Below the pieces are notes generated by a model. That model searched no databases and was not told the origin of the DNA. It worked only from the letters and a program-made list of their open reading frames with translations. A stretch of DNA of 11,079 nucleotides. Source: Thermoprotei archaeon. GTDB lineage: Archaea > Thermoproteota > Thermoprotei_A > Sulfolobales > Ignisphaeraceae. Within the stretch, counting starts at the first letter, position 1. Each line of letters opens with the position of its first letter. The position numbers and the translations under genes are program-made. The stretch is taken from NCBI GenBank assembly GCA_003661865.1, contig QMWY01000022.1:1-11079 (forward strand), written 5' to 3'. Positions 6,396 to 11,079 of this stretch are shown here, piece by piece.

Positions 6396-6755
6396 TTGAG
6401 TTCAGGAGAGGACATTTTACTTGTAACCTCTGAGAGTGTTCCAGGGCATCGCATAGTTAAGGTTCTGGGCGTCGTTAGCGGAAGCGTTGTTATGGCGCGC
6501 AACGTTGGTAGAGACATTCTAGCTGCTCTGAGAAACCTAGCGGGTGGTGAGATAAAGGAGTACACAGAGCTCCTAGCACAAGCACGTAACATAGCCTTAG
6601 AGAGGCTTAAGGAGAGAGCACGAAAGCTTGGAGCGAATGCCGTTATATGCTTGAGGTTTACGACATCGGCTGTTGCCAGCGGTGCGGCTGAGATCCTAGC
6701 TTACGGAACTGCTGTTGTTGTAGAACCCGTAGAGGGTAATGAAGAGGAGGCTTAG
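6396..6755 (+). CDS. YbjQ/UPF0145 family protein (DUF74)
   Basis: The 119-residue protein matches the YbjQ (UPF0145) family along its length. The N-terminal strand pair with LVTSESVPGHRIVKVLGVV leads into the typical GSVVMARNVGRD (29-40). The central helix EYTELLAQARNIALERLKER is followed by GANAVICLRFTTS, the usual end of the core. Bacterial YbjQ proteins form pentamers and are often called heavy-metal-binding domain proteins, but no firm function is known. No metal-ligand cluster of Cys or His is visible here, apart from a single Cys and one His, so metal binding is not supported by the sequence. TTG 6396 is chosen because it lies at the leaderless distance from the TATA-like box and gives the usual family N-terminus. 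It is followed after 20 bases by the PurM-like gene, probably in one transcript. Confidence 0.82.
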   Translation: MSSGEDILLVTSESVPGHRIVKVLGVVSGSVVMARNVGRDILAALRNLAGGEIKEYTELLAQARNIALERLKERARKLGANAVICLRFTTSAVASGAAEILAYGTAVVVEPVEGNEEEA

Positions 6756-6775
6756 TTCTGCGGGGCGCCTAGAAG

Positions 6776-7768
6776 GTGGTGCTAACAGAGGATGATGTTA
6801 AGAGGATAGGTGTCGAGATACTGCGCTCAGTAACTGGTAAGAACCCGTATACATCGCTTCACGACGATGCTGGCTATGTAAAGATCGGTGATAGGTATCT
6901 GCTGCTGAAGATCGATGGCTATGACCTCAAGTCAGCGCTCTACCCATGGTGCTCTCTGGAGGATTTTGGGTTTCGTGCCGTTACTAGCTCTGTAAGCGAC
7001 GTTATTGCCAAAGGCGCTAAGCCCTCGTACTACGCGTTTTCGCTAGGCCTCAGTTCTTCCCTCACGTTAAGCGACACTAGTAAGATCCTTAAAGGAATAG
7101 CCGAAGCTATAGAGCTTTACGGAGGGGTCTTACTGAATGCCGATACTAACATAGCAGATACTACGTGGATAGATGTCACCATCGTAGGCTTTAGCGAGGT
7201 ACCCCCAATACCGAGGAGGGGGGCTAAGCCAGGGGATAGAGTTCTCGTACCTATTGTAGGGGACCCCTTCATATGTTACTACAGCCTGTATGTGGAGAAG
7301 CTCAGTACGTGTCCAAGCAGGGTAGCCATTGATAAGTGCTGCCGACCTAGAGTTCCACTTAGACTAAGCACTATACTCGAGTCCTTCAGAGACTGCGTAG
7401 TCGCGTCTATGGACATTAGTGATACATTCTCCGAAACTCTCTACGAAATTGCTGCGCTTAACAACGCCACTATAGTCATAGAGATAGACGCTCTAGAACT
7501 GCTTACACCTACAGCAGCTAATTATTCTGAAGAGAAGGGTATAGACCCCATTAGTGTACTAAGTGGCACTTATGAGGAGTACCTACCCGTAATCATCGTT
7601 AAGAGAAGCTGTGCAGAGGATCTGTTAACGGCTTTGAATAGCCTAGGGCTTACCTATATCGATGCCGGTTACATAGCTAAAGGGCCCCCCGTAGTCACCC
7701 TCAAGAATGGGAGGGAACTCCCCCTTATCAAGTGGAGTAGTACTGAGGCGTCTCTGCACTCCACGTAG
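6776..7768 (+). CDS. PurM/ThiL-like ATP-binding protein (AIR synthase-related)
   Basis: The 330-residue protein has the two-domain fold of the PurM superfamily (AIR synthase, ThiL, HypE, SelD). The N-terminal ATP/metal-binding half shows HDDAGY (29-34), KIDGYD (45-50), a GFRAVTSSVSDVIAKGAKP stretch (65-83) and GGVLLNADTN (116-125); the C-terminal half runs from about residue 150. The order of motifs is closest to thiamine-monophosphate kinase. The Asp-rich metal positions D30, D31, D47, D75 and D123 are kept, but the ThiL GGDT-type motif reads NADT. This suggests an ATP-dependent phosphotransfer or ATP-grasping reaction on an unknown substrate, so calling it ThiL is not justified. Tandem GTG codons at 6776 and 6779 are possible starts, preceded by AGAAGG. 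It follows the YbjQ gene closely, with no promoter visible between them. No thiamine gene is nearby. Confidence 0.78.
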   Translation: MVLTEDDVKRIGVEILRSVTGKNPYTSLHDDAGYVKIGDRYLLLKIDGYDLKSALYPWCSLEDFGFRAVTSSVSDVIAKGAKPSYYAFSLGLSSSLTLSDTSKILKGIAEAIELYGGVLLNADTNIADTTWIDVTIVGFSEVPPIPRRGAKPGDRVLVPIVGDPFICYYSLYVEKLSTCPSRVAIDKCCRPRVPLRLSTILESFRDCVVASMDISDTFSETLYEIAALNNATIVIEIDALELLTPTAANYSEEKGIDPISVLSGTYEEYLPVIIVKRSCAEDLLTALNSLGLTYIDAGYIAKGPPVVTLKNGRELPLIKWSSTEASLHST

Positions 7769-7784
7769 TTTTAACTCCTAAACT

Positions 7785-7792
7785 TCTATATA
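7785..7792 (+). promoter_or_regulatory. TATA-like box for the Tes gene
   Basis: TCTATATA lies in the 64-base gap after the PurM-like gene. Predicted initiation near 7814-7818 leaves about 15-19 bases before ATG 7833; no clear Shine-Dalgarno site is seen in that stretch. Confidence 0.55.
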
Positions 7793-7832
7793 CTTCCTAA
7801 GGCGAGCAGTATTATCGATAGGGTCAACAGCA

Positions 7833-9581
7833 ATGCTAAAGTCCATATCGAGCTTCGATCGGGAGCGTAGGGTAGTGAAGATAGCAGGTAAGGAGATCAA
7901 GGTCGGAGGCCCCACACCGCCCGTAAAGAAGGGTGAGAGGCTGATACGGTACACCCAATCCCTCTGTCCATACTGCTACAGGCTGCTCCCCGCTGTGATC
8001 GTGGAGCGCAACAACAAGCTCTACATAAGAAGGGTGTGTCCGGAGCACGGAGAGATCGAGGAGATCTATTTCGGAGATGCAGAGATGTACAGACGCTTCG
8101 AGAAGTTGTTCTACGAGGGTCGGGGAGCAGGAACAGCCTATACATCGGTATCGGCGCCATGCCCATTCGCATGCGGTCTCTGCCCCCTGCACAAGAGCCA
8201 CACCTCCCTCCTCAACATTGTCGTGACCAATAGGTGTAACCTCAGCTGCTGGTACTGCTTCTTCCATGCGGAGAAGGTGGGCTACGTCTACGAGCCAACG
8301 ATAGAGCAGATCGTGCATATGACCGAGCTCCTCATGAAGCAGCAAGGGGTTGTGCCCGCCGTTCAGCTAACCGGTGGCGAGCCGCTGGTGAGGGAGGATA
8401 TAGTTGACATAATCAGGGCGCTGCGCAGGATAGGGGTCAAGCATATTCAGCTAAACACTAACGGCATCAAGTTCGCGCAGCTCTACCTCGAGAGCCCACA
8501 GAAGGCTGTGGAATTCACCAGGGAGGTAAGGCGGGCAGGCGTCAACACCGTTTACATGAGCTTCGATGGGGTCACCCCTAGGAGCAACCCCAAGAACCAC
8601 TGGGAGATACCATTCATATTCGACACCTTTAGGAAGGCGGGTGTTACAAGCGTAGTCCTTGTACCGACGCTGATCAGGGGTATAAACGACGGCGAGCTCG
8701 GGGATATGGTCAGATTCGCAGCGGCGCACATGGATATCGTGAGGGCGGTCAACTTCCAGCCCGTCAGCATAACCGGGCTTATGAAGCGTGTTGAGCGTGA
8801 GCGCTTCAGGATAACAATACCCGACGTGATCCACCTGCTCGAGAAGCAGACCGATGGACAGATACCGGCCGATGCCTGGTACCCGATACCCGCTGCCGTA
8901 CCGATAGCCCGCTTCATAGAGGCTTACGATAGGGCCAAGCGCGTAGAGTTCACCACGCACCCCGCGTGCGGCGCGGCCACATACGTATACGTGAGGAGGG
9001 TTGGCAAGAACGAGTTCGAGTTCATCCCGATAACGCACATGGTAGACGTGGACGGCCTACTCGAATACCTAGATAGGAAGGCACAGGAAATGGAGAACAA
9101 GCCCCCGTTCCTAGCAAAGATCATGGCCGTGCCCGCGCTCCTAACGATAATCCGGAAGTACATACTCTGGAACAATGTTCCTCCAGAGCTCAGGGACGAG
9201 TTCAAGTCCATGCTGGTAGAGATATTCACAAAGAGGAGCTACGATGCTCTCGCCAAGTTCCACTACAAGTTCTTGTTCCTAGGCATGATGCACTTCATGG
9301 ACCTCTACAACTACGATGTGCAGAGGGTTATGAGGTGTGTAATCCACTACGGTATGCCTGACGGCAGGATCGTGCCCTTCTGCACCTTCAACATACTGAA
9401 CGATCTGTATAGGGACTACGTGCAGCAGCGCTACTTCATACCGATAGAGGAGTACCGTAAGAAGTACGGGGATAAGACGATAGGCGACGCCATTAAGTAC
9501 ATCAGGACCCCCAGCCTGGTAGAGAAGATGACGAGCCATCCGCTCTACAAGGAGACCTACTCCGTTGTTATGAAGAGATGA
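7833..9581 (+). CDS. tes: Radical SAM tetraether lipid synthase homologue (Tes)
   Basis: Tes joins the phytanyl chains of two archaeol-type lipids tail to tail to make membrane-spanning tetraethers (GDGT), using S-adenosylmethionine radical chemistry at the membrane. The 582-residue protein carries the family's cysteine layout: an N-terminal rubredoxin-like site (C45, C48, C69 with CPEHGE), a second cluster around CPFACGLCPLHKSHT (110-124), and the radical SAM motif CNLSCWYC (135-142). GGEP (181-184) is the SAM-binding motif. The downstream blocks LNTNGIKFA, YMSFDG, VVLVPTLIRGINDGELG, VNFQPVSITG and FTTHPACGAATYVYV (C379) match Tes proteins closely, and C502 and C517 near the C-terminus may be further cluster ligands. 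No membrane anchor is evident. It has its own promoter and converges on the cDPG synthase homologue. Related radical SAM paralogues exist in archaea, so activity is inferred. Codons are GC-rich, as in the neighbouring minus-strand gene. Confidence 0.88.
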   Translation: MLKSISSFDRERRVVKIAGKEIKVGGPTPPVKKGERLIRYTQSLCPYCYRLLPAVIVERNNKLYIRRVCPEHGEIEEIYFGDAEMYRRFEKLFYEGRGAGTAYTSVSAPCPFACGLCPLHKSHTSLLNIVVTNRCNLSCWYCFFHAEKVGYVYEPTIEQIVHMTELLMKQQGVVPAVQLTGGEPLVREDIVDIIRALRRIGVKHIQLNTNGIKFAQLYLESPQKAVEFTREVRRAGVNTVYMSFDGVTPRSNPKNHWEIPFIFDTFRKAGVTSVVLVPTLIRGINDGELGDMVRFAAAHMDIVRAVNFQPVSITGLMKRVERERFRITIPDVIHLLEKQTDGQIPADAWYPIPAAVPIARFIEAYDRAKRVEFTTHPACGAATYVYVRRVGKNEFEFIPITHMVDVDGLLEYLDRKAQEMENKPPFLAKIMAVPALLTIIRKYILWNNVPPELRDEFKSMLVEIFTKRSYDALAKFHYKFLFLGMMHFMDLYNYDVQRVMRCVIHYGMPDGRIVPFCTFNILNDLYRDYVQQRYFIPIEEYRKKYGDKTIGDAIKYIRTPSLVEKMTSHPLYKETYSVVMKR

Positions 9582-9586
9582 AGAAA

Positions 9587-9591
9587 TTTTT
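9587..9591 (+). terminator. T-run transcript end of the Tes gene
   Basis: A run of five T begins 6 bases after the Tes stop, in the 29-base gap between the converging genes. A loose GCCCGT/ACGGGC repeat (9603-9608 and 9623-9628) lies next to it, over the end of the opposing gene. Confidence 0.45.
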
Positions 9592-9610
9592 GCGTGGGGA
9601 AAGCCCGTGC

Positions 9611-10945
9611 TCATCTCCTGATACGGGCGAAGAACTCATCAACTATCTCCTTCATACTCGGGCCCTCGACTATCTTGAGCTCGAAGCTCACCTTCGCCAC
9701 GGGCTTATCGAACTTCATGAGCTTGGTGAGGTCTGCAGGCGTCCCCAAGATCACTGCATCTATATGCTCGCGCATGTTCTCTAGGGTCTTGGCCAGGTCG
9801 GCTAGCTGCTCCGGTGTGTAGCCTGTGCTAGGCAGCACGGGGCCCATGTGCGGGTACTCCTCATACATCCTCTTGATCACGCCAACGGCGTAGGGCCTGG
9901 GATCAACTATTTCGGAGGCTCCGAACTTCTTAGCCGCTACATAGCCGGCTCCGTAGGGCAGTCCTCCATGGGTTACGCTGGGCGAGTCCTCTATCACCAC
10001 GACGCGCTTCCCCTGCACAAGCTCGGGTCTATCTAGCTCGACCTCCATATCGGCCTTAGCTATGGTTGCCCTTGGATTGACGCTCCTGATGTTCCTCACG
10101 ATCCTATCCACGTCGCCGGGCTTGGCCTGCGAAACCTTGGTCACTATAACAACATCAGCTAGCCTCAGGTTCACCTCTCCTGGGAACGCCCCTACCTCAA
10201 GCCCTGGCCTCATGGCGTCGGCAACGGTTATCATGAACCACGGTCTGAAGAAGGGCCAGTCGTTGTTCCCACCATCCCACAGTATTATATCGCCCCTCCT
10301 CTCCGCCTCTAGGAGGATCTCGCCGTAATCGACTCCTGCAAGCACGGGTATCCCTAGGCGTAGGTGGGGTTCGTACTCCTCACGCTCCTCTATCGTAACC
10401 CCGTACTTGTCTAAGTCCTCAAGCTTCTCGAACACCTGCACCCTCATCTTCTCTAGGTCGCCATACGCCATGGGGTGCCTCACGACCACTACCCTTACAT
10501 TCCTCCTGCTAAGTTCATGGACCAGCGCCCGCGACACCGTGCTCTTCCCAGCCCCCGTCTTTATCGCTGTCACCGCTATGACGGGCTTCGTACTCTCCAG
10601 CATGGTTTCGTTAGGCCCTAGGATCCTGAAGGACGCGCCCGACGCCAGGACCATTGATAGCTTGCGCCCGACCTCGTCATACCTCAGGTCGCTATAGCTT
10701 AGCACAACCTCGTCAACGCCGAACCTCTTCACAAGCTCGGGCAGCATCTCCTCAGGATATATAGGTATCCCCTGGGGATACAGCCTCCCCGCTAGGGACG
10801 GTGGGTACCTCTTGAACTCTATCCCGGGGATCTGGGTAGCTGTAAACGCAACCACCCGATACTCGGGGTTATCCCTGAACACCACGTTGAAGTTGTGAAA
10901 GTCCCTCCCCCCAGCACCCATGATGATTACCTTCCGGGGCCCCAT
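9611..10945 (-). CDS. cpgS: Cyclic 2,3-diphosphoglycerate synthase family protein
   Basis: In methanogens such as Methanothermus, cDPG synthase makes cyclic 2,3-diphosphoglycerate from 2,3-diphosphoglycerate and ATP; the product is a solute linked to protein thermostability. The 444-residue protein starts with a Rossmann-like domain (MGPRKVIIMGAGGRDFHNFN, 1-20), has a Walker A-like loop AIKTGAGKST (127-136), the acidic motif LWDGGNND (222-229), and nucleotide-binding-like VVIVTKVSQAKPGD (265-278). Length and motifs fit the family. The frame extends to ATG 10999, but that reading would contain its own TATA-like box. ATG 10945, with GGGGGAT just upstream and a normal family N-terminus, is preferred. 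Homologues occur in many archaea not reported to accumulate cDPG, so the actual product here is uncertain. The gene is divergent from the partial gene at the right edge and ends 29 bases from Tes. Confidence 0.85.
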   Translation of the reverse strand: MGPRKVIIMGAGGRDFHNFNVVFRDNPEYRVVAFTATQIPGIEFKRYPPSLAGRLYPQGIPIYPEEMLPELVKRFGVDEVVLSYSDLRYDEVGRKLSMVLASGASFRILGPNETMLESTKPVIAVTAIKTGAGKSTVSRALVHELSRRNVRVVVVRHPMAYGDLEKMRVQVFEKLEDLDKYGVTIEEREEYEPHLRLGIPVLAGVDYGEILLEAERRGDIILWDGGNNDWPFFRPWFMITVADAMRPGLEVGAFPGEVNLRLADVVIVTKVSQAKPGDVDRIVRNIRSVNPRATIAKADMEVELDRPELVQGKRVVVIEDSPSVTHGGLPYGAGYVAAKKFGASEIVDPRPYAVGVIKRMYEEYPHMGPVLPSTGYTPEQLADLAKTLENMREHIDAVILGTPADLTKLMKFDKPVAKVSFELKIVEGPSMKEIVDEFFARIRR

Positions 10946-10983
10946 CGCATATCCCCCGCGTATCCTCCCTCGGGAAGAAAAGG

Positions 10984-10990
10984 ATTTAAG
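10984..10990 (-). promoter_or_regulatory. TATA-like box for the cDPG synthase homologue
   Basis: On the minus strand CTTAAAT, within GGCTTAAATCC, lies about 40 bases before ATG 10945. Initiation near 10960 would give a leader of about 15 bases containing the GGGGGAT ribosome binding site. Its position inside the longer possible reading argues for the shorter protein. Confidence 0.55.
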
Positions 10991-11013
10991 CCTTACCATC
11001 CAAGAACCTTCAA

Positions 11014-11022
11014 AACTAAATC
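11014..11022 (+). promoter_or_regulatory. TATA-like box for the right-edge gene
   Basis: AACTAAATC is centred about 23 bases before GTG 11041, the arrangement expected for a leaderless transcript. It faces away from the promoter of the cDPG synthase homologue. Confidence 0.4.
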
Positions 11023-11040
11023 GAGCTAGTTGAGTGCTAG

Positions 11041-11079
11041 GTGTTTAGACTGGGGAGGGTGGTGAAGAGGTTAGGGGCA
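11041..11079 (+). CDS. Start of a truncated unknown gene
   Basis: From GTG 11041, just after an in-frame TAG, thirteen codons run open to the window edge and read MFRLGRVVKRLGA. The basic, hydrophobic start recalls the first strand of small RNA-binding proteins such as archaeal Gar1, but this is too short to assign. The TATA-like box upstream supports a real leaderless start. Confidence 0.35.
   Translation, partial: MFRLGRVVKRLGA

Noticed and set aside
7836..8345. Minus-strand open frame (169 codons) at the start of the Tes gene
   Set aside because: It lies opposite the conserved cysteine motifs of Tes, which fix the coding strand.
8451..9038. Long minus-strand open frame (195 codons) inside the Tes gene
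   Set aside because: It is antisense to well-conserved radical SAM motifs, is rich in Tyr, Val, Leu and Gly as expected of a GC-rich shadow, and has no promoter or known motif.
9603..9628. GCCCGT/ACGGGC inverted repeat at the end of the cDPG synthase homologue
   Set aside because: The stem is only 6 bp with a 14-base loop and mostly lies in coding sequence; the nearby T run explains the Tes transcript end better.
10946..10999. 18-residue N-terminal extension of the cDPG synthase homologue
   Set aside because: It contains the TATA-like box, and the shorter start has a ribosome binding site and the normal Rossmann-type N-terminus.

Overview
The window looks like chromosomal DNA of a hyperthermophilic crenarchaeote, most likely of the Desulfurococcales. 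The reasons are AGG/AGA-rich codon use, frequent GTG and TTG starts, TATA-like boxes placed for leaderless or very short-leader transcripts, short T-run ends after genes, and a gene set that includes a tetraether-lipid synthase homologue, a cyclic 2,3-diphosphoglycerate synthase homologue and an AbrB-PhoU fusion. The species assignment is inference.

Layout, left to right. (1) 52-1913 (+): two translationally coupled permease genes of a dipeptide/oligopeptide-type ABC importer; the binding protein and ATPases are not in the window. (2) 1972-2937 (+): an AbrB/SpoVT-PhoU fusion regulator with its own promoter. (3) 3018-3767 (+): a SIS-fold UPF0309-type phosphosugar-binding protein. (4) 3768-5067 (-): a decayed secernin/peptidase C69 gene. 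Only its middle part is open (GTG 4974 to TAG 4123). Reading past the lesions recovers the true N-terminus with the family Met-Cys-Asp start, and the WWRFEELH C-terminal region, so the bases between 3768 and 4122 are gene remnant and not empty spacer. (5) 5171-6348 (+): two unrelated small proteins, each ending in a four-cysteine zinc ribbon, separated by a palindrome next to a TATA box. (6) 6396-7768 (+): a YbjQ/UPF0145 protein and a PurM/ThiL-like protein, probably one operon. (7) 7833-9581 (+): a radical SAM enzyme of the tetraether synthase (Tes) family. (8) 9611-10945 (-), converging on Tes: a cyclic 2,3-diphosphoglycerate synthase family NTPase. (9) The right edge holds the first codons of a probable leaderless gene.

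How the genes work together: the importer, regulator and SIS protein form a plausible uptake and sugar-phosphate neighbourhood, though each has its own promoter. Tes (membrane-spanning lipids) and the cDPG synthase homologue (a solute linked to protein thermostability in methanogens) lie tail to tail and both relate to life at high temperature. The most informative observation is the four-lesion secernin pseudogene. I found no CRISPR array, transposase, tRNA or rRNA.
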